The notes beneath the pieces were generated by a model. That model had not been told where the DNA came from and made no database searches. It saw nothing but the letters and a program-made list of their open reading frames with translations. From contig JAGMBK010000056.1 of assembly GCA_023129805.1 (NCBI GenBank), forward strand, positions 1 to 11,036: a stretch of DNA of 11,036 nucleotides, given 5' to 3'. Position numbers and translations under genes: made by a program. Source of the stretch: Candidatus Zixiibacteriota bacterium (GTDB taxonomy: Bacteria; Zixibacteria; MSB-5A5; SM1-73). Of this stretch, positions 1 through 6,104 are shown piece after piece (position 1 is the stretch's first letter; each line of letters begins with the position of its first letter).

Positions 1-498
1 ATGCAGTGCGCGGTGATAGAGTTTGCCCGCAATGTTTGCCATCTGGACAAAGCCAACAGCTTCGAGTTCGATCAGGCAACCCCCTTTCCGGTGATCCATC
101 TTATGCCGGATCAGGAGAAGATCACTGATTTGGGAGGCACCATGCGGCTGGGGGCTTATCCCTGTATTTTGGAAAAAGACACCCTGGCTTATAAAGCTTA
201 CGGGGAAGTGAACATCAGTGAGCGACACCGGCACAGATATGAGTTTTATAATCAGTTCAGGGAAGAGGTGACTAAAGCCGGACTCAAGCTATCCGGACTT
301 TCTCCGGATGGAAGGCTGGTGGAGATCGTTGAGCTTTCAGATCACCCCTGGTTCGTGGCGGTGCAGTTTCATCCAGAGCTTAAATCCCGACCCACCAAAG
401 CTCATCCCCTGTTCAGGGATCTGGTCAAAGCCGCTTTGAGATATAGAAAATCCAAAAGACCGACCCTTTATGAAGAAAAGGAGTCAGTCAAAAAGTAG
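1..498 (+). CDS. pyrG: CTP synthase, C-terminal glutaminase part (5' truncated by window edge)
   Basis: This is the last 165 residues of CTP synthase, which makes CTP from UTP, ATP and glutamine in the cytoplasm. The window opens at the Met-Gln-Cys that normally follows the glutaminase nucleophile segment G-x-C-L-G, so the catalytic Cys codon lies a few bases upstream of base 1. The visible part has the class I amidotransferase His/Glu pair in [10 protein letters not shown] (H124 and E126 of the fragment, about 370-378). It also has the CTP-synthase-typical stretches MPDQEK, GGTMRLG and [14 protein letters not shown] (here [11 protein letters not shown]). The ATG at base 1 is an internal Met, not the true start. 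The gene ends in TAG at 496-498, followed by a hairpin without a clear T tract. In many Gram-negatives pyrG sits next to kdsA. Here the kds genes are about 6.5 kb away on the other strand. Confidence 0.97.
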   Translation: MQCAVIEFARNVCHLDKANSFEFDQATPFPVIHLMPDQEKITDLGGTMRLGAYPCILEKDTLAYKAYGEVNISERHRHRYEFYNQFREEVTKAGLKLSGLSPDGRLVEIVELSDHPWFVAVQFHPELKSRPTKAHPLFRDLVKAALRYRKSKRPTLYEEKESVKK

Positions 499-520
499 CA
501 ACAAAATAGGGGTGGGTAGC

Positions 521-538
521 CGCAGGCTTCAGCCTGCG
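521..538. repeat. Perfect hairpin just downstream of pyrG
   Basis: The arms CGCAGGCT and AGCCTGCG are perfectly complementary with a 2-nt spacer (effectively 7 bp and a 4-nt loop). The hairpin sits 22 bp after the pyrG stop. No T run follows, so it is more likely a dispersed palindrome than an intrinsic terminator. A related hairpin in the opposite orientation is at 1296-1313: both read TAGC-C/G-G-C/A-AGGCTT-C/T-AGCCT when put in the same sense. Confidence 0.75.
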
Positions 539-563
539 TAGTGGGGGAGAGAACCTTGCTCGC

Positions 564-602
564 GCTGGATTGTCCATTGGATCCATAGGATTATCATCCA
601 GC
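564..602. repeat. Imperfect inverted repeat
   Basis: GCTGGAT at 564-570 is matched by ATCCAGC at 596-602. The intervening sequence is itself partly self-complementary around GGATCC (579-584). It lies directly before the C5/G5 repeat cluster. No function can be assigned. It may be another short palindromic element in this island. Confidence 0.5.
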
Positions 603-611
603 AGAGATATA

Positions 612-819
612 AATCCCTCTGTTTCCCCCTTTTTCAAAGGGGGAACAGAAAATCCCCCTTTTCTAAAGGGGGACCAAGGGGGATTAAAGAAGGAAAAAAA
701 GAGAAATAAAAAAAATCCCCCTGTATCCCCCTTTTTCAAAGGGGGGAATAAAAACAACCCCCTTTTTTAAAGGGGGAACAAGAAAATCCCCCTTTCATAA
801 AGGGGGACATAGGGGGATT
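612..819. repeat. Left cluster of C5/G5 palindromic repeats (five copies)
   Basis: There are five copies of a short repeat at about 612-647, 651-685, 714-749, 756-778 and 785-819. The core is a hairpin CCCCCTTT-(about 3 nt)-AAAGGGGG. In the complete copies an extra GGGGGATT (or AATCCCCC on the other side) extends one flank, so a full unit of about 35 bp starts AATCCCC and ends GGGGGATT and has an orientation. Copies at 651 and 785 point one way; copies at 612 and 714 point the other way; the one at 756 is a bare hairpin. Spacers are short, A-rich and unequal, so this is not a CRISPR array. Open frames through it (such as 570-770 + and 488-757 -) encode only repeat-derived Pro/Phe/Lys/Gly text and are not genes. 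Confidence 0.9.
714..757 (+). repeat. Left copy of 44-bp direct repeat flanking the DUF559 gene
   Basis: Bases 714-757 are identical, base for base, to 1179-1222. Each copy consists of one reverse-oriented C5/G5 unit plus the A-rich spacer AATAAAAACAA. Identity starts and stops sharply (713 is A against T at 1178; 758 is C against T at 1223). The two copies are in direct orientation, 465 bp apart, and bracket the whole DUF559 gene. Confidence 0.85.
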
Positions 820-832
820 AAAAAAGCAGATT

Positions 833-1180
833 ATGCTACATTACAACAAAAACCTAAAAGGCAATGCCAGAACCCTTAGGAAGAACATGACTGATGCTGA
901 AAGGCTCCTTTGGTCAAGAATAAGAAGAAAACAATTAAAGGGTTATCAGTTCTACAGACAAAAAATCATAGGCAACTATATCGTCGATTTTTACTGTCCC
1001 AAGACAAGGTTAATAATAGAACTTGACGGTGGCCAACATTATAGTGCTGAAGTAATGAGGAAGGATCAGGAAAGAGATGCCTATTTGAAAAATATGGGAC
1101 TTAAAGTTCTCAGATTTTCAGATAGGGAGGTGTTTGAGAATTTAACTGGGGTGCTTGAAAGCACATATGAAGTTTTATAA
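833..1180 (+). CDS. DUF559 domain protein (PD-(D/E)XK endonuclease-like, Vsr-related fold)
   Basis: This 115-residue protein is a complete single-domain DUF559 member. The family is placed with Vsr-like nucleases in the PD-(D/E)XK superfamily, but its biological role is not settled. The typical landmarks are visible: MTDAERLLW (residues 19-27), GYQFYRQ (37-43), IGNYIVDFYC (46-55), LIIELDGGQHY (60-70) and KVLRF (91-95). D52, E63, D65 and H69 are candidate catalytic or metal-site residues. Length matches the usual 110-125 residues, with no truncation. ATG 833 is chosen because the family N-terminus begins here; no good ribosome binding site precedes it. The gene looks more A+T-rich than its neighbours. 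It stands alone between five upstream and three downstream copies of the C5/G5 repeat, and the last two bases of its stop codon belong to a repeat unit. This suggests it arrived with, or is maintained with, the repeats. No methyltransferase or other restriction partner is nearby. Confidence 0.9.
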   Translation: MLHYNKNLKGNARTLRKNMTDAERLLWSRIRRKQLKGYQFYRQKIIGNYIVDFYCPKTRLIIELDGGQHYSAEVMRKDQERDAYLKNMGLKVLRFSDREVFENLTGVLESTYEVL

Positions 1181-1222
1181 TCCCCCTGTATCCCCCTTTT
1201 TCAAAGGGGGGAATAAAAACAA
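1179..1222 (+). repeat. Right copy of 44-bp direct repeat flanking the DUF559 gene
   Basis: Identical to 714-757. Its first two bases (AA) are the last two bases of the DUF559 TAA stop codon, so coding sequence and repeat abut with no spacer. Confidence 0.85.
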
Positions 1223-1285
1223 TCCCCTTTTCATAAAGGGGGACTAAGGAGAATTAGGAATTTCCCCTTTTCTAAAGGGGGATTA
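1179..1285. repeat. Right cluster of C5/G5 palindromic repeats (three copies)
   Basis: Copies lie at 1179-1214 (same sense as 714-749), 1221-1255 (same sense as 785-819, with C4 and a decayed GGAGAATT end) and 1259-1284 (shortened). Together with 612-819 they enclose the DUF559 gene. Confidence 0.85.
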
Positions 1286-1295
1286 ATACAAAAAT

Positions 1296-1313
1296 GGAAG
1301 GCTAAAGCCTTCC
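1296..1313. repeat. Perfect hairpin, right flank of the DUF559 island
   Basis: Arms GGAAGGCT and AGCCTTCC pair perfectly around AA. The following CGCTACAC corresponds, in reverse complement, to the GTAGC found just before the 521-538 hairpin. The two therefore look like members of one family in opposite orientations on either side of the DUF559 and repeat island. Confidence 0.65.
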
Positions 1314-1355
1314 GCTACACATTTTTCTGGCAAGGCAGAGTAGACTCTAGTTAGA

Positions 1356-2747
1356 ATGCTTTATTTCTGGGCCATTTTAATTTACCTGTTGATTCTGATC
1401 GGTGTGGGGGCAATCCTCTCCAGAAGAGTAAAGACCCAGACCGATTTCATGGTGGCGGGACGAAGACTCTCTGCACCTGTGCTGGTGGGAACGCTTTTAG
1501 CCACCTGGATCGGATCGGGCAGCATCATCGCTGGTGCCGGATTGAGCTTTGAGAAAGGTTTTGCCGCCCTGTGGTTTAATGCCGGTGTTTGGGTGGCGAT
1601 CATCGTTCTTTATTTCATAGCCGGACGTGCCAGAAAACTTGCCCAGTTCACCGTCCCGGATATCTTAGAGATAAGATATAACAAATATGCCAGAATCTTA
1701 GGAAGTTTGACCACCATCATCGCCTACACCGCCATTGTGAGCTATCAGTTCAAAGCCGGCGGAATGGTGCTGAACATGGTCATCGGAATCCCAGTAGATC
1801 AGGGAATAATCCTCACCGCGGTCTTTGTGATCGCTTACACTGCTTTAGCTGGAATGTTCTCCGTGGCTTACACCGATGTGGTGAACGGGGTAGTGCTGGT
1901 AGTGGGATTCATAATCGGTCTCCCGTTTTTGCTAAAATTGGCCGGAGGTTGGGGAAATGTGACCGCTACTCTTCCTGTGGACAGATTTCAGATACTGAGA
2001 ACCATGACCATCTGGGAGGCATTGAGCTATTCTCTCCCCACCATGCTTCTCTTATTAGGCGAATCAAACATGTATCAGAGATTTTTCTCGGCCAGAGATG
2101 AGAGGGCCGCAAAAGCGTCGGTTCTGGGCTGGATTTCAGGAACCATCTTCGTGGAGACCTTGATTGTGGTATTAGCTATAATCGGAAGCAGTATATTCTT
2201 AGACATTAATCCGGAATCTGTGATCCTGCACTCCGTGCGTCATGGACTCTCCCCCGTGATTGGCTGTGTTTTGCTTGCCGCCATCGTGGCGGTGATCGTC
2301 TCCACCGCAGATTCATTTCTATTGGTCCCCTCAACCAACATCATGCGGGATATTTACCAGAGATTTATAAATCCGAATGTTTCTCAAAAGAGGATGGTTC
2401 TTTATTCCAGGTTGGTGGTGATAGGACTGGGCATAATTGCTTTTATCCAGGTTAAGTTTTTCACCACGGTTCTGGCTATGGCTCTTTATGCTTACACCAT
2501 GTATGGGGTGGGAGTCACCCCGGCAACCTTAGCTGCTTTTTTCTGGAAAAGAGCCACTCCCACCGGCGGCGTTTGCTCCATAGCCTTGGGTATGGTTAGC
2601 ACCATAGGCTGGGAGCTTTTGAAAAAACCCTTTGGTATTCCCACTGTCTATCCGGCACTTGCTCTGTCCGTATCCAGTTTGATAATAATAAGTTTGTTGA
2701 CTCCCAAACCAAAAGAGGAAAAAGTGAGACCATTTTTTCAGACATAA
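1356..2747 (+). CDS. Sodium:solute symporter family (SSS) transporter
   Basis: This 463-residue inner-membrane protein has about 12-13 hydrophobic segments along its whole length and belongs to the Na+-coupled SSS family (PutP/PanF/vSGLT relatives). Recognisable regions are the first helix (residues 1-20), RRVKTQTDFMVAGRR in the loop before the second helix, the helix with ATWIGSGS (about 50-57), and VSTADSFLL (S316, T317, D319, S320), where PutP and vSGLT have the Ser/Thr residues of the Na+ site. The C-terminal part has the usual TPATLAAFFWKRATPTG. The substrate cannot be read from the sequence; amino acids, organic acids or sugars are all possible. ATG 1356 gives a normal N-terminus, though the upstream ribosome binding site is weak. 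It is followed after about 260 bp, with a repeat element between, by a DUF885 gene on the same strand. Joint transcription is uncertain. Confidence 0.93.
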   Translation: MLYFWAILIYLLILIGVGAILSRRVKTQTDFMVAGRRLSAPVLVGTLLATWIGSGSIIAGAGLSFEKGFAALWFNAGVWVAIIVLYFIAGRARKLAQFTVPDILEIRYNKYARILGSLTTIIAYTAIVSYQFKAGGMVLNMVIGIPVDQGIILTAVFVIAYTALAGMFSVAYTDVVNGVVLVVGFIIGLPFLLKLAGGWGNVTATLPVDRFQILRTMTIWEALSYSLPTMLLLLGESNMYQRFFSARDERAAKASVLGWISGTIFVETLIVVLAIIGSSIFLDINPESVILHSVRHGLSPVIGCVLLAAIVAVIVSTADSFLLVPSTNIMRDIYQRFINPNVSQKRMVLYSRLVVIGLGIIAFIQVKFFTTVLAMALYAYTMYGVGVTPATLAAFFWKRATPTGGVCSIALGMVSTIGWELLKKPFGIPTVYPALALSVSSLIIISLLTPKPKEEKVRPFFQT

Positions 2748-2794
2748 GTTCTTAGACTAATTATAGCAAACGAATAAAATGAGTTGACTTATTG

Positions 2795-2920
2795 CATGTC
2801 ATGTTGAGCGAAGCGAAACATGCGTATGCATTCATACGAATCTTTCTATATGTCTGCCAAGCTGCGGTAGATACGCAGAATGGTGAAGGTCAGATTCTTC
2901 GCTACGCTCAGAATGACATG
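2795..2920. repeat. MITE-like element with about 23-bp terminal inverted repeats
   Basis: CATGTCATGTTGAGCG at 2795-2810 and onward to 2817 matches the reverse complement of 2898-2920 (TTCGCTACGCTCAGAATGACATG) with three or four mismatches. The right end is the very widespread bacterial repeat usually seen as a TGTCATTCTGAGCG palindrome half. Inside are two small hairpins, CGTATG-CATT-CATACG (2823-2838) and CTGCG-7 nt-CGCAG (2862-2878). The element has no coding capacity and occupies half of the 258-bp gap between the symporter and DUF885 genes. Confidence 0.75.
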
Positions 2921-2991
2921 TAAGAATCATTACTGCGTTTGTATCAGTATCGAGATTACAAGACCTGACTGTTATTAAAATCTTAACTAAT

Positions 2992-2998
2992 AGGAGGT
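2992..2998 (+). promoter_or_regulatory. Strong Shine-Dalgarno for the DUF885 gene
   Basis: AGGAGGT lies 7 bases before ATG 3006. It is a near-perfect anti-SD match and fixes the start codon. Confidence 0.85.
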
Positions 2999-3005
2999 TT
3001 CAGTT

Positions 3006-4760
3006 ATGGGGAAGTTCAGCCTAATTTTGATTTTTTGTTGTCTGGTTTTTTTATCACTTTCCAACTGCGCGAGGAAAGATATGGAAGATCAAAAATTCAA
3101 AGAGCTGGTGGAAGAGTTTCTGGAGGGTTTTTATCAAGCCCATCCGGTCTGGGCAACTTACATTGGAGAACATAAGTATGACCATCTGGTCGATGACTAC
3201 TCCACGCAGGCTATTGGTGCAGAGATTATGCGGCTGAGACTTTTTGCAGAGAAGATAAAGTCTATTGATACCTTGAAGCTCAATCCCATCAACAAGGTCG
3301 ATTTTAAGATCTTGGAAAATGAGATCAACGATCAACTATTGCGCTACGAGGAGTTGAGGCCCTTTGAGAGCAGCCCGGTAATGTATAGCTATCTTATCGG
3401 AGGATCTATAAATTCGCTGATCACCCGCGAATTTGCCCCTTTGAGCGTTAGGTTGAAAAGCGTTTTGTCCCGACTCATGCGGCTGTCCGCTCTGGTGCGG
3501 CAAGCCAAAGGCAATCTTAAAAATCCGCCGGAGGTTCAAACCAAAACCGCCATAAGACAAAATCAGGGTAACATTAATCTGATAAAAAACGATCTGGCCA
3601 AATTGCTGGAGAGGCTCCCGGCCATGAAGGATAACCTCAAACGCCCCATGGAGATCGCTATCAAAACGCTGGAAGACTATCAAGAGTTTTTGGAAAAAGA
3701 TCTTTTGTCCCAATCCAATGGAGATTTCAGGTTAGGCAAAAAGCTTTTTGAAAAGAAGCTAAAGTTGACCCTGCAGTCGGACCTCTCCCCGGATGAGATA
3801 GTGAGAAGAGCTGAAGCGGAGTTGATTTCCGTGCGAAAACGTATGTTCGAGCTTGCCCAGCCTTTACATGAGAAGATGTTTCGCGGTCGCCGACACAAGG
3901 AAAAAGGTAAGGATTTGGAGAATTTGGTGATAAAGGAGGTTTTGGACGAAATCGCAAAAGACCATCCCAAAAAAGATGAGCTTTTAGCAGTCTGTCGCCA
4001 AAACCTGAAAGAGTTGGAGGAATTCGTCAGAGAGAAAGACCTGGTGGACCTAACCGGTATAAATCCTTTGGAGGTGGATTGGACTCCTGAGTTCTCCCGC
4101 GGCGTGGCAGTGGCTGGATTGGATTCGCCCGGACCTTTAGATAAGAGTCTGAAATCGTTCTTCCGAGTTTCACCCATACCGGATGAATGGACTAAAGAGC
4201 AGGAGGAATCCTACCTGCGGGAGTATAACAACTACATGCTGAAAGACCTCTGTACCCATGAGGCAATGCCCGGACATTATGTGCAGGGATTCTATGCCAA
4301 TAAGTTTCCTTCCATGATAAGATCAATCTTCGGCAGCGGAGCTTTCATAGAGGGATGGGCAGTTTATCAAGAGAGGATGATGGTTCATGCCGGATATATG
4401 AATTACGATCCCCGCATGGAACTTACCCAGCTCAAGATGTATCTAAGGGCGGTCATTAACGCCATCCTAGATACCAAAATCCACGCCGGAGATATGACAA
4501 AAGAAGAAGCCATAAAGTTGATGACAGAGGAGGGATTTCAGGAAAGGTCTGAGGCAGAAGGTAAGTGGGTGCGCGCCTGTCTAACCTCCACACAGCTTTC
4601 TACTTATTTTGTAGGATTGCAGGAAGTCTTGGATTTGGAAAAAACTTACCGAGAGAAGGTGGGAGAAAACTTCTCTCAAAAGGAGTTTAATCAGAAGTTG
4701 TTGAGCTACGGCTCACCCCCGGTGAGGTTTTTGAAAGAGATTATTTTGGAAGAAGAATGA
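3006..4760 (+). CDS. DUF885 family lipoprotein, putative zinc metallopeptidase
   Basis: This 584-residue protein has a bacterial lipoprotein signal: positively charged start MGK, a hydrophobic stretch, and lipobox LSNC with the lipidated Cys at about residue 21. It is therefore expected to be anchored in the envelope, facing the periplasm or cell surface. The body is a full-length DUF885 domain. The family's putative zinc-binding motif is clear as HEAMPGHY (H418, E419, H424), with a second conserved motif EGWAVYQE about 25 residues later (E449), a plausible third metal ligand as in gluzincin peptidases. Near the C-terminus is SYGSPPVRFLKE, also typical. DUF885 proteins are generally regarded as peptidases or carboxypeptidase-like hydrolases, but the substrate is unknown. 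The protein has a mostly helical, charged middle region (about 170-350). The start is supported by AGGAGGT at 2992-2998. The symporter upstream might import products, but this is inference from proximity only. Confidence 0.93.
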   Translation: MGKFSLILIFCCLVFLSLSNCARKDMEDQKFKELVEEFLEGFYQAHPVWATYIGEHKYDHLVDDYSTQAIGAEIMRLRLFAEKIKSIDTLKLNPINKVDFKILENEINDQLLRYEELRPFESSPVMYSYLIGGSINSLITREFAPLSVRLKSVLSRLMRLSALVRQAKGNLKNPPEVQTKTAIRQNQGNINLIKNDLAKLLERLPAMKDNLKRPMEIAIKTLEDYQEFLEKDLLSQSNGDFRLGKKLFEKKLKLTLQSDLSPDEIVRRAEAELISVRKRMFELAQPLHEKMFRGRRHKEKGKDLENLVIKEVLDEIAKDHPKKDELLAVCRQNLKELEEFVREKDLVDLTGINPLEVDWTPEFSRGVAVAGLDSPGPLDKSLKSFFRVSPIPDEWTKEQEESYLREYNNYMLKDLCTHEAMPGHYVQGFYANKFPSMIRSIFGSGAFIEGWAVYQERMMVHAGYMNYDPRMELTQLKMYLRAVINAILDTKIHAGDMTKEEAIKLMTEEGFQERSEAEGKWVRACLTSTQLSTYFVGLQEVLDLEKTYREKVGENFSQKEFNQKLLSYGSPPVRFLKEIILEEE

Positions 4761-4795
4761 TCTTTTTCTTTTGAAAAAAGAACGCCTTAATGAGG

Positions 4796-4813
4796 CAGAG
4801 GATGAATCCTCTG
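4796..4813. repeat. Hairpin CAGAGGA/TCCTCTG
   Basis: Seven-bp perfect stem with loop TGAA, 36 bp after the DUF885 stop codon. It could act as a weak bidirectional terminator, or be the first of the stacked palindromes. Confidence 0.6.
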
Positions 4814-4897
4814 TTACATGGGACTAGGGAAGGGAACCCGACTCGCCTGCGTAGACGGGGTTCACCCTGAAGGGATCCTATCCCCGCAAAACCACAG

Positions 4898-4921
4898 TTG
4901 TAGTTGCCTGATTCATCAGGC
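4898..4921 (+). repeat. Half-element TTGTAGTTGCCTGAT with hairpin
   Basis: The hairpin GCCTGAT-TC-ATCAGGC (4906-4921) is preceded by TTGTAGTT. The same 24 bases, with one T/C difference, occur in reverse complement at 7673-7696 inside the two-hairpin element of the kds operon. This is therefore a dispersed repeat with at least two copies in the window. Confidence 0.8.
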
Positions 4922-4930
4922 TCAAAGTTC

Positions 4931-4952
4931 GGGCAGGGCAATTGCCCTGCCC
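4931..4952. repeat. Perfect 22-bp palindrome
   Basis: GGGCAGGGCAA is followed immediately by its exact reverse complement TTGCCCTGCCC, with 11-bp arms and no spacer. Confidence 0.85.
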
Positions 4953-4961
4953 GCAAAGGGA

Positions 4962-4986
4962 GGGATAGGGGTACAACCCCTATCCC
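4962..4986. repeat. Perfect hairpin, 11-bp stem and 3-nt loop
   Basis: GGGATAGGGGT (4962-4972), loop ACA, then ACCCCTATCCC (4976-4986). It lies 9 bp from the preceding palindrome and has unrelated arms. Confidence 0.85.
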
Positions 4987-5041
4987 GGCATATGACTCTT
5001 CGTTGGGGGCGGGCGCCCTCGTCCGTCACCAATTACATCTC

Positions 5042-5066
5042 CGTCACGGACGAGGCGTCCGTGACG
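5042..5066. repeat. Perfect hairpin, 11-bp stem, with an additional upstream inverted copy
   Basis: CGTCACGGACG (5042-5052), spacer AGG, CGTCCGTGACG (5056-5066). A further CTCGTCCGT at 5018-5026 can pair with ACGGACGAG at 5046-5054. Two mutually exclusive stems are therefore possible. Confidence 0.85.
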
Positions 5067-5073
5067 AACAGTT

Positions 5074-5143
5074 GTAGGTTGGGTTATCCGAAGGACTACC
5101 CGATACCTACTGTTGTTGGGCAGCCTGTGGCAGCCCAACCTAC
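5074..5143. repeat. Two-hairpin element bounded by a 10-bp inverted repeat
   Basis: GTAGGTTGGG at 5074-5083 is exactly inverted as CCCAACCTAC at 5134-5143. Between them are a mismatched hairpin (GGGTTATCC / GGACTACCC, 5081-5101) and a second stem GTTGGGC / GCCCAAC near 5115-5139. The layout, with outer inverted ends and two inner hairpins, resembles that of the element at 7641-7696, although the sequence differs. It ends 10 bp from the acyltransferase stop codon. Confidence 0.75.
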
Positions 5144-5152
5144 TCACTGCTC

Positions 5153-6070
5153 TCACTCAGGCTTGCTTTTCCACCTATCGTGCATCCATAACCACTGATC
5201 AGGGTGTTCTCTGATAATCGATTCCAACACCTGCATACATTTCTGGGTGACATTTGTTATGTCTTTTTCTCTGTTTTCAGAAAAGGTAAGCTCCACCGGT
5301 GGTTTGACTATGATTTTATATTTATTTTTATTCTTTCTCACTATTGCCATGGGCACGATGGGTGAACCGGTCTTGTAGGCTAAAAGCACAGGACCCACCG
5401 GTGTGCGTGCCGGTCTTCCAAAAAAGTTGACAAAAACTCCTCTCACCCGGGAGGAGTCCTGATCAGCCAAAACTCCCAGAAATTTGCCTGCCCTTAAAAC
5501 CTTAAGGATCGGTTTTACTCCAGCCGAAGAGGGAATATTCTCTATACCTACGCTTTCTCTGTTTTCCACCAGAAGCCGGTCCAATCTGGGATCATAAACC
5601 TCCCGACCTACCACCGACAATTTATACCCTCTAAGAGAAAAATAAGCCGCCATAAGCTCAAAGTTACTGATGTGTCCGGTAAAACCGATGACCCCCTTTT
5701 CTGCTCTATAAGCTTTATCGAAATGCTCAAGACCTTCAATCTCCGTTATCTTTTCAATATCTTCCCAACTCATTTTTTTCAAGCGCACCGCATCCGCCAC
5801 ATTTTTGCCCACATTTTCGAAGACCTGGTAGGCTAACTTTCTCAACTTTTTTCCATTCATCACCTTGCCAAAAGCCAGGCTCAGGTTATACAGTGTTTTC
5901 CTTCTTGCCTCCCCAATCAAAAAATATGCTAATTTTCCTAAAAATCCCCCCACAGAGATTGCAGCGTTTCTTGGTAAGAAATTCAGAAGAGAAATAATGG
6001 TGGTGATGAGCCTAAACAGAAACCAATTCTTAATCCTCTTTTTTATCGGTCTTGCCTTAAGCCTTGACAT
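5153..6070 (-). CDS. LpxL/HtrB-family lipid A (lysophospholipid) acyltransferase
   Basis: This inner-membrane enzyme is likely to transfer a fatty acyl chain to Kdo-lipid A or its precursor, or less probably to another lysolipid. From ATG 6070 the protein has 305 residues, close to the 306 of E. coli LpxL. The catalytic HX4E motif GHISNFE falls at H133 and E138, against H132 and E137 in E. coli. Other family marks are an N-terminal hydrophobic segment (about 15-55), the ADQD segment near residue 205, FFGRPARTPVGP, and the terminal PDQWLWMHDRWKSKPE, which closely resembles the E. coli end. An in-frame GTG at 6097, 7 bp beyond the kdsD stop, would add nine residues. Neither start has an ideally spaced ribosome binding site. 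The gene follows kdsD closely and is very likely the last gene of the Kdo operon, which supports a lipid A role. Which chain or position is acylated cannot be told. Confidence 0.9.
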   Translation of the reverse strand: MSRLKARPIKKRIKNWFLFRLITTIISLLNFLPRNAAISVGGFLGKLAYFLIGEARRKTLYNLSLAFGKVMNGKKLRKLAYQVFENVGKNVADAVRLKKMSWEDIEKITEIEGLEHFDKAYRAEKGVIGFTGHISNFELMAAYFSLRGYKLSVVGREVYDPRLDRLLVENRESVGIENIPSSAGVKPILKVLRAGKFLGVLADQDSSRVRGVFVNFFGRPARTPVGPVLLAYKTGSPIVPMAIVRKNKNKYKIIVKPPVELTFSENREKDITNVTQKCMQVLESIIREHPDQWLWMHDRWKSKPE

Positions 6071-6104
6071 GGTGACATTTTCTTCTCCATCGGTCACTTT
6101 TGCG

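Larger units (their letters stand above)
4761..5152. repeat. Gene-free palindrome cluster between convergent genes
   Basis: This 392-bp stretch between the converging DUF885 and acyltransferase genes holds no credible gene. The open frame at 4818-5198 (+) runs through palindromes and into the acyltransferase in antisense. It is filled by at least six different inverted repeats, listed separately, plus a weak GGGAT-CCT-ATCCC at 4872-4884. Their arms do not resemble each other, so they seem to be separate repeat families inserted next to one another. One or more may end transcription from both sides, but none has a classical T tract. Confidence 0.85.

Noticed and set aside
488..770. Open frames 488-757 (-) and 570-770 (+)
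   Set aside because: They translate the palindromic repeats into repeated Pro-Pro-Phe-Lys-Gly text on both strands and have no independent gene signals.
612..1285. CRISPR-like array of C5/G5 repeats
   Set aside because: Spacers are unequal, very short and A-rich, copies occur in both orientations, and a protein gene interrupts them; no cas genes are present.
3054..4177. Minus-strand open frames opposite the DUF885 gene (3054-3335, 3336-3713, 3680-4177)
   Set aside because: They are shadows of a clearly coding plus-strand gene with conserved motifs.
4755..4775. UGA stop of the DUF885 gene as a selenocysteine codon
   Set aside because: The family ends here, the read-through frame is short, and there is no reason for Sec at a C-terminus with this sequence. 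None of the other genes has an in-frame UGA at a catalytic position.
4818..5198. Open frame of 126 codons on the + strand
   Set aside because: It consists of stacked palindromes and then overlaps the acyltransferase C-terminus in antisense; no recognisable protein features and no ribosome binding site.
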